From contig MNVK01000070.1 in the NCBI GenBank assembly GCA_001871685.1, positions 1 through 12,919 of the forward strand: a DNA stretch of 12,919 nt. Reading direction: 5' to 3'. Below the pieces are notes generated by a model, which worked only from the letters and a program-made list of their open reading frames with translations, ran no database searches and was not told where the DNA came from. Made by a program: the position numbers and the translations under genes. This document shows, one piece after another, positions 1-6,054 of the stretch; positions within the stretch are counted from its first letter, which is position 1, and every line of letters starts with the position of its first letter. The DNA comes from Nitrospirae bacterium CG1_02_44_142. Lineage in GTDB: Bacteria > Nitrospirota > Thermodesulfovibrionia > Thermodesulfovibrionales > UBA1546.

Positions 1-284
1 TGGATGAGATAAAAAAAGGGGGACTTTATAATAAAATCTGGCAGGCATTTGCAGTGCTCCTCCCGGTAAAGAGCGTCGGCGTAATGGGAGATGAAAGGAC
101 GTATGATAATGTTATTGCTGTCCGGGCTGTTACAAGCGTTGACGGGATGACCGCTGACTGGGCGCAGATGCCCTATGAAGTGATGGGAAGGATATCTAAC
201 AGGATAATTAATGAAGTCAAAGGCGTAAACCGCGTGGTCTATGACATAAGCTCAAAACCTCCAAGCACGATTGAATGGGAATGA
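1..284 (+). CDS. guaA: GMP synthase (glutamine-hydrolysing), C-terminal fragment
   Basis: This is the last 93 residues of GuaA, which aminates XMP to GMP with glutamine and ATP in the cytoplasm. The 5' part lies outside the window; the reading frame is open from base 3. What is seen is the C-terminal dimerisation domain: the stretch DERTYDNVIAVRAV, then TSVDGMTADWAQMPYEVM, then RIINEVKGVNRVVYDISSKP, and the very typical family end PSTIEWE just before the stop. The amidotransferase and ATP-pyrophosphatase domains are not visible. No hairpin follows the stop closely; the first strong hairpin is about 90 bp downstream, after a new promoter. The family assignment is close to certain from the C-terminal signature. 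Confidence 0.96.
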   Translation, partial: DEIKKGGLYNKIWQAFAVLLPVKSVGVMGDERTYDNVIAVRAVTSVDGMTADWAQMPYEVMGRISNRIINEVKGVNRVVYDISSKPPSTIEWE

Positions 285-313
285 AATGGTTAATTTTTGG
301 CTGAAAATAAGCC

Positions 314-343
314 TTGACAAGTAAAAATTGTATGCGCTATTCT
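314..343 (+). promoter_or_regulatory. Sigma70-type promoter for the NYN-ispA-dxs-kinase run
   Basis: A perfect -35 hexamer TTGACA (314-319) and a -10 TATTCT (338-343, 4 of 6 consensus) are separated by 18 bp. The predicted transcript start near 350 gives a leader of about 80 nt before the ATG at 430. It lies 30 bp after the guaA stop, so the isoprenoid genes can be transcribed independently of guaA. Confidence 0.6.
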
Positions 344-373
344 AATCATAGAAAGTCACTGAAGTTATCTGCT

Positions 374-417
374 CCCCGTCCAACACGCCGTAAGGCCTTG
401 GGCGGGGTTATTATTTT
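374..417 (+). terminator. Terminator-like hairpin in the leader of the NYN gene
   Basis: CCCCGTCCAA (374-383) pairs with TTGGGCGGGG (398-407), ten pairs with one G-T wobble. Inside, GCC (387-389) and GGC (394-396) close a GTAA tetraloop of the stable GNRA class. The T-rich TTATTATTTT follows at 408-417. Because the promoter at 314-343 lies upstream, the hairpin is in the predicted 5' leader of the next operon and could act as an attenuator. It could equally be the delayed terminator of guaA. The sequence does not decide between these. Confidence 0.6.
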
Positions 418-429
418 CAGAGGTAGTGC

Positions 430-816
430 ATGGCTGTAGTACCGACATCACCACGTGCTATGGTCTTCATAGACGGTCAAAACCTTTTCTACGCTGTCAA
501 GGAAGCTTTTGGTTACGTTTATCCCGATTATGAACCTCTTTGCCTTGCTCAAAAAATTTGTAAGGCGCAAGGGTGGGCGCAAAAAGAGGTTCACTTTTAC
601 ACGGGCATGCCAGATGAACAAGATGATGGGTTCTGGCATCACTTCTGGAAATCAAAACTTGCACAGATGGGAAGAATGGGCATTCAAATCTTTTCGCGGC
701 TCAGCCCGACTACTAAAAACAAACGCGGCATAGACAAGACCGATTGGATAAAGATTGACCGCGTAACTTATGATGCCTGTTTAGACCACAGGGATTATAG
801 ATTAAAAAAGAGTTAG
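430..816 (+). CDS. NYN-domain (PIN-like) protein, internally deleted
   Basis: The 128-residue product starts with the hallmark of NYN domains, MVFIDGQN (11-18), where the Asp is the first of the acidic metal-binding residues of this PIN-like ribonuclease fold. The next 70 residues match the family style, then the chain jumps after FSR (88-90) to SPTTKNKRGIDKTDWIKIDR and the tail. Full-length relatives as I recall them are near 190 residues and place in this gap the strand-helix part carrying the remaining conserved Asp residues. An in-frame loss of roughly 60 codons is therefore inferred, and catalytic activity is doubtful. The start has AGAGG about 6 nt upstream. The stop is 1 nt before the ispA ATG, so it is co-transcribed with isoprenoid genes, in the place where xseB often sits. 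Domain call fairly sure; deletion inferred. Confidence 0.75.
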   Translation: MAVVPTSPRAMVFIDGQNLFYAVKEAFGYVYPDYEPLCLAQKICKAQGWAQKEVHFYTGMPDEQDDGFWHHFWKSKLAQMGRMGIQIFSRLSPTTKNKRGIDKTDWIKIDRVTYDACLDHRDYRLKKS

Positions 817-817
817 C

Positions 818-1726
818 ATGCCAATACTTGACTGGACAGGGGACATAAAGGCCTATCTCAAAGAGAAAAAGGAGCTTATAGATTTATTTCTTAAAGAATA
901 CTTTTCTCCGAATTTTATTCCGCCGGTCTTAAAAGACTCCATCACTTATTCCCTGTCTGCGGGCGGAAAAAGAATCCGGCCGATACTCTGCCTTGCAGCG
1001 CATGAGGCATGCGACGGGGATTCCGAAGACATACTTGCCTTTGCATCTTCAATAGAACTCATCCACACATATTCATTGATACACGATGACCTTCCTGCCA
1101 TGGACAATGATGATTTAAGGCGAGGCAAGCCGACAAACCACAAGGTATTTGGTGAAGGAATGGCAATCCTTGCAGGAGACGGCCTTCTTACAGAGGCGTT
1201 TTATATGATGGCGAATTCGCTCTCAAACAGAAACATCAAAAACACGGCATTAATAAGGGCCATTAAAGAGCTCGCCTTCACAGCAGGCATTAATGGAATG
1301 GTAGGGGGCCAGGCGCAGGACCTTCTCTCGGAGAATGCAGAGCCGGACAAAGAGACGCTTTCTTTTATTCACAGGCATAAAACAGGAGCGCTTATATCCG
1401 GCTCTTTAAGGGCAGGGGCAATCCTTGCAAATTGCGGCAAGCCTTCCCTTAATGCAATCACAAGGTATGGAGAGAACATCGGCCTTGCCTTTCAGGTGAT
1501 AGATGATATACTTGATATAGAGGGCAGCACGGATGAACTCGGCAAGACCACAGGCTCTGATGCAAGAAAAAAGAAGATGACTTATCCATCAATATACGGC
1601 CTTGAATCTTCCAGGGAAAAGGCTGAAGAACTGATAGCAGAGGCAGTCTTTGCAATTAAGGATTTTTCAGGCAAGGCAGAGCCATTGAGGGAAATTGCGA
1701 GGTATTTTCTTGAAAGAAAGAGCTAA
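818..1726 (+). CDS. ispA: Farnesyl diphosphate synthase (polyprenyl synthetase family)
   Basis: A cytoplasmic prenyltransferase that condenses IPP with DMAPP and GPP to make farnesyl diphosphate for quinone and undecaprenyl synthesis. The 302-residue length is usual. GGKRIRP (49-55) is the IPP-binding region. The first Asp-rich motif DDLPAMD (90-96) has the two-residue Pro-Ala insertion of bacterial type II enzymes and is followed by NDDLRRGKPTNH. The second is DDILD (229-233), preceded by GLAFQVI. GGQAQD (163-168) and the KTG at 188-190 are also typical. Tyr85, five residues before the first motif, favours a C15 (FPP) over a C20 product; this rule is from the family, and the product call is inference. 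The ATG is 1 nt after the NYN stop with a purine-rich AAAAAGAG upstream, so coupling is likely. dxs follows after 35 bp. Confidence 0.93.
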   Translation: MPILDWTGDIKAYLKEKKELIDLFLKEYFSPNFIPPVLKDSITYSLSAGGKRIRPILCLAAHEACDGDSEDILAFASSIELIHTYSLIHDDLPAMDNDDLRRGKPTNHKVFGEGMAILAGDGLLTEAFYMMANSLSNRNIKNTALIRAIKELAFTAGINGMVGGQAQDLLSENAEPDKETLSFIHRHKTGALISGSLRAGAILANCGKPSLNAITRYGENIGLAFQVIDDILDIEGSTDELGKTTGSDARKKKMTYPSIYGLESSREKAEELIAEAVFAIKDFSGKAEPLREIARYFLERKS

Positions 1727-1761
1727 TAATATAATTGCAAATAAAGGATAACTGTTAATCA

Positions 1762-3678
1762 ATGCCTATAGAAAACATAAAATCACCTGCCGACGTCAAG
1801 TCCCTGTCTCCTGCAGAGTTAAAAGACCTTGCTGAAGAACTGAGAGAGATAATAATAGAGCGCGTATCAATTAACGGCGGACATCTTGCATCAAACCTCG
1901 GAACTGTAGAGCTGACGCTGGCTCTTCATTATGTATTCAATTCGCCTGTTGACAAGATTGTATGGGATGTAGGGCACCAGTCTTACACGCATAAACTTAT
2001 CACAGGGAGATATGAAAAATTTGAAACTATCAGAAAGTATAAAGGCATCTCAGGGTTTCCCAAGATAGACGAGAGCGTTCACGACGCCTTCGGCACAGGG
2101 CACAGCTCAACCTCAATATCAGCAGCCCTCGGAATCATAGAGGCCAGGGACTTAATTAAAAAATTCAAAATTCAAAATTCAAAATTCAAAATTCCGGGTA
2201 AAGTGCTGGCTGTTATAGGCGACGGCGCAATGACTTCCGGACTTGCCTTTGAAGGGCTGAATCACGCCGGACAGCTAAAAAAAGACCTCATTGTAGTGCT
2301 GAACGACAATGAGATGTCAATCTCAAAAAACGTAGGCGCATTAGCTGCATATCTAAACAGGATACTTACAGGAGACCTCTATCAGCGATTTAAAAAGCAA
2401 ACGAGAGCGTTCCTTGAAGGCATCCCAAAACTTGGAACGCCCGTTACAAAGATTGCGCAGAAGGCAGAAGAAACTCTGAAAGGACTTTTCCTGCCGGGAA
2501 TATTGTTTGAAGAACTCGGGATTAACTATGTAGGTCCCATAGACGGACATGACATTAAACTGTTGATAGAGACCTTCGGAAATATTAAAAACTCAACAGA
2601 GCCCACTTTAGTCCATGTCATTACCAAAAAAGGCAAGGGCTATGAGTTCTCTGAAAAAAACCCCTGCATATTTCACGGGGTAGGACCCTTTGAAATAGAA
2701 ACCGGCTCTTCTCTAAGCGACGCCGCTGCCGTTTCATATAGTGCAATATTCGGCAGGGCGCTCACAGAGCTTGCCGCAGAGGATGAGCGGCTTATTGCCA
2801 TCTCGGCGGCAATGAGAGAGGGCACAGGGCTGGAATGTTTTGAAAAAAGATTTCCTGATAGGTTTTATGACGTCGGCATAGCAGAGCCTCACGCAGTAAC
2901 ATTTGCGGCCGGCATTGCAGCTCAGGGTCTGAGGCCTGTTGTTGCGATATATTCCACTTTTCTTCAGCGGGGCTATGATGAGATAATCCATGACGTCTGC
3001 CTCCAGAAGCTGCCTGTTGTCTTTGCAATTGACAGGGCGGGCATAGTCGGCGAGGACGGCCCGACACATCAGGGAGTCTTTGACATTTCTTATTTAAGGC
3101 ACATCCCTAATCTTACTGTCATGGCGCCAAAGGATGATTTGGAACTCAAAGCCATGCTTGAACTCGCTTTAAAACACAACGGGCCCTCGGCAATAAGATA
3201 CCCGCGTGGGAAAGTAAGTCAGGGGTCAGGGGTTAGGGGTCAGGGGTTAGAGATTGATATTGGTAAGGCAGAAATTTTAAAAGAGGGCTTTGACCTAACA
3301 TTGATAGCCATAGGCAATGTTGTCTATCCTGCGCTTGGTGCGGCAGAGAGGCTTGAAAAAGAGGGGATAAAGGCGTCAGTAATAAATGCAAGATTCATAA
3401 AACCCCTTGATAAGGAACTCATCCTGAAAATGGCGTCAAAGACCAAAAGGATAATTACAATTGAAGAGAACATGATTGCCGGAGGTTTCGGAAGCGCAGT
3501 CCTTGAATATCTGAACAGCATGGATATTCCTGATATAAAAATTAAAATCCTCGGCATACCTGATGAATTTGTAGAGCAGGGCTCACAGGCTATACTGAGG
3601 AAAAAATACGGGATTGATGAAGAAGGGATTTATCAGGCCTGCAAGGCCTTTTTCTCAACGCCTGCAACAGTTCGCTGA
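1762..3678 (+). CDS. dxs: 1-deoxy-D-xylulose-5-phosphate synthase
   Basis: A thiamine-diphosphate enzyme that joins pyruvate and glyceraldehyde 3-phosphate to DXP, the entry step of the MEP isoprenoid pathway. At 638 residues it is full length. Visible landmarks: VWDVGHQSYTHKLITGR (67-83) with the active-site His72; GDGAMT (153-158) and NDNEMSIS (181-188), the ThDP/Mg site; DVGIAEPHAVTFAAG (370-384) with catalytic Glu375; YSTFLQRGYD (397-406); DRAGIVGEDGPTHQG (424-438) with His436; and the C-terminal transketolase domain. Two oddities: residues 134-145 and 485-496 are encoded by 7-bp tandem repeats, and Pro376 replaces the Gln usual after the catalytic Glu. A weak AAAGGA lies 13 nt before the start. 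The kinase gene starts 7 nt after the stop. Confidence 0.97.
   Translation: MPIENIKSPADVKSLSPAELKDLAEELREIIIERVSINGGHLASNLGTVELTLALHYVFNSPVDKIVWDVGHQSYTHKLITGRYEKFETIRKYKGISGFPKIDESVHDAFGTGHSSTSISAALGIIEARDLIKKFKIQNSKFKIPGKVLAVIGDGAMTSGLAFEGLNHAGQLKKDLIVVLNDNEMSISKNVGALAAYLNRILTGDLYQRFKKQTRAFLEGIPKLGTPVTKIAQKAEETLKGLFLPGILFEELGINYVGPIDGHDIKLLIETFGNIKNSTEPTLVHVITKKGKGYEFSEKNPCIFHGVGPFEIETGSSLSDAAAVSYSAIFGRALTELAAEDERLIAISAAMREGTGLECFEKRFPDRFYDVGIAEPHAVTFAAGIAAQGLRPVVAIYSTFLQRGYDEIIHDVCLQKLPVVFAIDRAGIVGEDGPTHQGVFDISYLRHIPNLTVMAPKDDLELKAMLELALKHNGPSAIRYPRGKVSQGSGVRGQGLEIDIGKAEILKEGFDLTLIAIGNVVYPALGAAERLEKEGIKASVINARFIKPLDKELILKMASKTKRIITIEENMIAGGFGSAVLEYLNSMDIPDIKIKILGIPDEFVEQGSQAILRKKYGIDEEGIYQACKAFFSTPATVR
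2160..2194 (+). repeat. Heptamer array AAAATTC x5 inside dxs
   Basis: Five perfect tandem copies of the 7-bp unit AAAATTC run from 2160 to 2194. They encode the odd peptide KFKIQNSKFKIP, with a 7-residue period, between the helix ending EARDLIKK and the strand KVLAVIGDGAMT. This is a surface loop ahead of the ThDP motif, a place that tolerates insertions. Confidence 0.95.
3219..3253 (+). repeat. Heptamer array TYAGGGG inside dxs
   Basis: Four copies of T(C/T)AGGGG (3219-3246) and a decayed fifth, TTAGAGA (3247-3253), form a second 7-bp-period array in dxs. It encodes VSQGSGVRGQGLE between IRYPRGK and the strand IDIGKAEIL, at the link into the C-terminal domain. Confidence 0.92.
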
Positions 3679-3685
3679 ATTATCT

Positions 3686-5122
3686 ATGGAAAAATTCGGC
3701 CAATACATATTGCTTAAAAAGGTCGCCACCGGCGGCATGGCCGAGCTGTTCAAGGCAAAGAAGATAGGCATTGAAGGCTTTGAACAGGTATTGGCTGTAA
3801 AGAGAATTCTGCCCCACCTTTCATCTGACGAGGAATTTATTAATATGTTCATATCCGAGGCAAAACTTATCGGGAATCTCACGCATAAAAATATCGCTCA
3901 GATATATGACTTCGGAAAGATAGAGCAGAGTTATTTTATTGCAATGGAATATGTAAGGGGAAAAGACCTTAAGGCAATACTTGGAAAAGTGAAAGAGAAA
4001 AAGAAGCTGCTGCCTGTCTCAATTGCATTATTCATAGCAAAGGAAGTTGCCGCAGCCCTTGGTTATGCGCACAAACAGAAAGACAGCGCAGGCCATGACC
4101 TTAATATCACACACAGGGATATAAGTCCTCAGAATATTCTCATATCTTACGAGGGTGAGGTCAAGGTTGTAGATTTTGGGATTGCAAAGGCCAGCGCCCA
4201 TTCAAAAACTACAACAGGAATGCTTAAGGGAAAACTCTCTTATATGTCTCCTGAGCAGGCGTGGGGAAAGTCTGTGGACCACAGGTCAGACATATTTTCG
4301 CTCGGCATTGTGCTTTATGAAATGCTTACAGGCAGAAAGCTCTTTCAGGGAGATTCGGAGGTAGGCGCCCTTGAGCTGGTCAGAAAGGCAAAGGTTGAAC
4401 CGCTGCCTTCCTCTATCAATAGGGACATGCCTTCTAACCTTGAGGCAAAGGTTTTAAAAGCGCTGGCAAGGGAGGCGTCAGAGCGTTATCAAAATGCCTC
4501 TGATATGGAATTAGACCTCTGGGGCGCTGCGTTTAAACTCCCATCAGGCGACCCTGCGTTGGCTCTTAAGCAGTATATGAATGATTTGTTTAAAAGTGAA
4601 ATTGAATCCGAGCGCATGGCTGAAAGGCTTGCTTCTCTAAAACTTGGGAAGGAACTGGCAGGGCCAAAAGAAGAACCCATAAGTCCTATAGGACTTATAA
4701 GACCTATTAAGGAATCGCCTGAAAAACCAAAGAAGAAGGAAAAGCCTCCTAAACCTGTCAGGGCCTCAATGCCCCGAGCCGCTCGGGGCGGCTGCAGCTG
4801 CATATTTTTTTTGGCGCTTGCTGTTTCTATAATAGCCGGCGTGTTTATGTTCCCGTCTTATAAAGACAAGATTCCCCCTTATGCGCTTGATGTTATTGCC
4901 AAGATAAAAAATATATACCAGAAGCAATTCGGAAATCCTCCGGACAACTCGGTTATTCAGGACGAGTCTCCGCGCGATATTGCCATCACACTGAAAAGCG
5001 GCAGAAAACTTTTCTGGAGCAATTATTTTGAAGAGGGAGACAGCTATTGTACGCAGAAGTCTGAAGGCAAACTGTGCATTCCCAAGTATGATGTTGTCTC
5101 AATTAAAGCCGCAAAGAAATAG
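3686..5122 (+). CDS. Membrane-anchored Ser/Thr protein kinase (Hanks type)
   Basis: A predicted 478-residue kinase. Cytoplasmic N-terminal domain: glycine-rich loop VATGGMAELF (13-22), ATP-binding Lys39 in LAVKR, helix-C Glu58, catalytic loop THRDISPQN (142-150) with Asp145, DFG (163-165), SPEQ (188-191) and DHRSDIFSLG (198-207). All catalytic residues are present. A proline/lysine linker (about 325-360) leads to one membrane segment, CIFFLALAVSIIAGVFMF (372-389), and an outer tail of about 90 residues ending in a small domain, ITLKSGRKLFWSNYFEEGDS, with Cys455 and Cys464. I do not recognise its ligand. The start at 3686 is chosen because the kinase fold begins at once, FGQYILLKK; no good Shine-Dalgarno is seen. 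ATGs at 3614 and 3617, inside dxs, would add 24 or 23 residues. Target unknown; its operon position suggests envelope or isoprenoid control, by inference only. Confidence 0.9.
   Translation: MEKFGQYILLKKVATGGMAELFKAKKIGIEGFEQVLAVKRILPHLSSDEEFINMFISEAKLIGNLTHKNIAQIYDFGKIEQSYFIAMEYVRGKDLKAILGKVKEKKKLLPVSIALFIAKEVAAALGYAHKQKDSAGHDLNITHRDISPQNILISYEGEVKVVDFGIAKASAHSKTTTGMLKGKLSYMSPEQAWGKSVDHRSDIFSLGIVLYEMLTGRKLFQGDSEVGALELVRKAKVEPLPSSINRDMPSNLEAKVLKALAREASERYQNASDMELDLWGAAFKLPSGDPALALKQYMNDLFKSEIESERMAERLASLKLGKELAGPKEEPISPIGLIRPIKESPEKPKKKEKPPKPVRASMPRAARGGCSCIFFLALAVSIIAGVFMFPSYKDKIPPYALDVIAKIKNIYQKQFGNPPDNSVIQDESPRDIAITLKSGRKLFWSNYFEEGDSYCTQKSEGKLCIPKYDVVSIKAAKK
4679..4714 (+). repeat. 9-bp-period in-frame repeat in the kinase linker
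   Basis: Four diverged 9-bp units starting ATA or ATT (4679, 4688, 4697, 4706) encode a three-residue pattern, ISP IGL IRP IKE, in the juxtamembrane linker. The first two units contain the perfect 16-bp palindrome AAGTCCTATAGGACTT (4681-4696). The 9-bp period keeps the frame. Confidence 0.8.
4772..4795 (+). repeat. Palindromic repeat in the kinase gene, shared with 8634-8652
   Basis: CCCCGAGC (4772-4779) and GCTCGGGG (4781-4788) form a perfect 8-bp inverted repeat around one base. AGCCGCTCGGGGCGGCTGC (4777-4795) matches 18 of 19 bases of the minus strand at 8652-8634, downstream of purE. In the kinase it encodes PRAARGGCS just before the membrane segment. Confidence 0.85.
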
Positions 5123-5168
5123 CAGGGACAGACGCTTATAGGTTTTCCAAAACCCCGATATAGAAAAT

Positions 5169-5197
5169 TGTCATTCCTCGCTACGCTCGGAATGACA
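5169..5197. repeat. Inverted repeat between the kinase gene and radC
   Basis: TGTCATTCC (5169-5177) and GGAATGACA (5189-5197) are perfect 9-bp arms around an 11-nt centre that contains a further GC/GC pair. No T-run follows on the plus strand, so a terminator role for the kinase operon is weak. The style is that of a dispersed palindromic repeat. A smaller repeat, GGTTTT/AAAACC, lies just upstream at 5141-5154. Confidence 0.75.
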
Positions 5198-5209
5198 GAT
5201 GAAACAAGT

Positions 5210-5249
5210 CATTTCTACTTTGCCGAAAACCGGACATTTCTACTTTGCC
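5210..5249. repeat. Exact 15-bp direct repeat, possible insertion-sequence end
   Basis: CATTTCTACTTTGCC occurs at 5210-5224 and again at 5235-5249, identical, with a 10-bp spacer. Paired subterminal repeats of this kind are found at the ends of some transposons, such as the IS21 family. No transposase gene or second end is in the window, so an IS remnant is only a suggestion. The second copy runs directly into a TTGACA hexamer. Confidence 0.5.
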
Positions 5250-5300
5250 TTGACAAAGTTTTTTGGCGTGCTGGAAAAATAGATGCGAAGATGTTAGAAT
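5250..5300 (+). promoter_or_regulatory. Candidate promoter(s) for radC-purH-purD-purE
   Basis: Two readings are possible. TTGACA (5250-5255) could pair with AAAAAT (5275-5280) at a long 19-bp spacing. Alternatively, TGTTAGAAT (5292-5300) is an extended -10 (TG, one base, then TAGAAT, 5 of 6 consensus) with only a poor -35 upstream. The second would start transcripts near 5307, leaving the radC ATG at 5311 almost leaderless, which fits its lack of a Shine-Dalgarno. Confidence 0.35.
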
Positions 5301-5310
5301 CCTCAATCTT

Positions 5311-6015
5311 ATGTCATACAAGAGCATAAAGGACTGGCCCGAAGAAGAAAGGCCGAGAGAAAGGCTTCTCAGCACGGGGGCGTCTAACATGTCCAGCGCC
5401 CAGCTTCTCGCTATTATACTCAGGACAGGAGGCGGCGGAAAGAGCGCAATAGACCTGGCAATGGAGATGATTGATTCTTTTAAGAGCATGAAAAACATGG
5501 AAAGCGCATCAATAAAAGAACTCGCTTCCTTTAAAGGCGTCGGCAATGCAAAAGCGGCGCAGATTAAGGCTGCATTTGAATTGGGCAGAAGGCTTTTTAT
5601 GGAACGTGATGTTAAAGGCCCTGTGTTTTCTTCAAGCCGGGATGTGTATTCTTATTATTACCCCAGGGTCAGAGACCTTAAAAAGGAAGTCCTTTTTTGC
5701 GCTATGCTTGATGCAAAAAACAGAATATTCAGAGACTGTAGAATTTCTGAGGGCACACTTACAAATTCTCTCATACATCCGAGAGAGGCGTTTAAGAATG
5801 CAATAAAGGAATCAGCGGCGTCTGTTATCTTTATTCATAATCATCCCAGCGGAGACCCTGCGCCAAGCCGTGAGGACATAGCAATAACCGAGAGGCTTGT
5901 GCAGACAGGCGAAATTGTAGGCATAAAGGTTTTGGACCATGTGATAATAGGGGACAGCAGGCACACAAGTCTTATGGATGATGGATATATCAAGAGAATT
6001 CAAAATGCAAAATGA
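5311..6015 (+). CDS. radC: RadC-family JAMM/MPN+ protein
   Basis: A 234-residue RadC homologue, the normal length. The N-terminal part opens MSYKSIKDWPEEERPRERLL and carries a helix-hairpin-helix, LASFKGVGNAKAAQIKAAFE (71-90). The C-terminal JAMM metalloprotease-like domain shows Glu147 in ISEGTL and the metal motif HNHPSGDPAPSREDI (176-190), with His176, His178 and Asp189. The exact cellular role of RadC is unsettled; it was once called a DNA repair protein. The start at 5311 is chosen because homologues begin at this peptide; an ATG at 5263 would add 16 residues of unlikely sequence from the repeat-rich gap. The final residues, IQNAK, are encoded by a repeat array. purH follows after 39 bp. 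Confidence 0.92.
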   Translation: MSYKSIKDWPEEERPRERLLSTGASNMSSAQLLAIILRTGGGGKSAIDLAMEMIDSFKSMKNMESASIKELASFKGVGNAKAAQIKAAFELGRRLFMERDVKGPVFSSSRDVYSYYYPRVRDLKKEVLFCAMLDAKNRIFRDCRISEGTLTNSLIHPREAFKNAIKESAASVIFIHNHPSGDPAPSREDIAITERLVQTGEIVGIKVLDHVIIGDSRHTSLMDDGYIKRIQNAK

Positions 6016-6032
6016 AAAATTCAAAAAATTTG
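5998..6032 (+). repeat. Degenerate heptamer array across the radC stop
   Basis: Four 7-bp units beginning AT (ATTCAAA, ATGCAAA, ATGAAAA, then ATTCAAA again), plus a decayed AAATTTG, run across the radC stop codon at 6013-6015. They supply the last codons and stop of radC and the 5' part of the purH leader. The unit resembles the AAAATTC array in dxs, shifted in phase. Confidence 0.75.
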
Positions 6033-6054
6033 ATTTTAAAGCTGGAGGGGTTAA

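Noticed and set aside
378..413. Possible integron attC site around the leader hairpin (GTCCAAC resembles an RYYYAAC box).
   Set aside because: The matching GTTRRRY box is not present at the other side (GTTATTA), there is no integrase, and the stem with a T-rich tail is better read as a terminator-type hairpin.
2734..3069. Long minus-strand open frames inside dxs.
   Set aside because: They are antisense shadows of a clear, motif-rich dxs gene with no start signals of their own.
3614..3686. Longer start for the kinase inside dxs.
   Set aside because: The added 24 residues lie in dxs coding sequence and do not look like the start of a kinase domain; the fold begins directly at the ATG at 3686.
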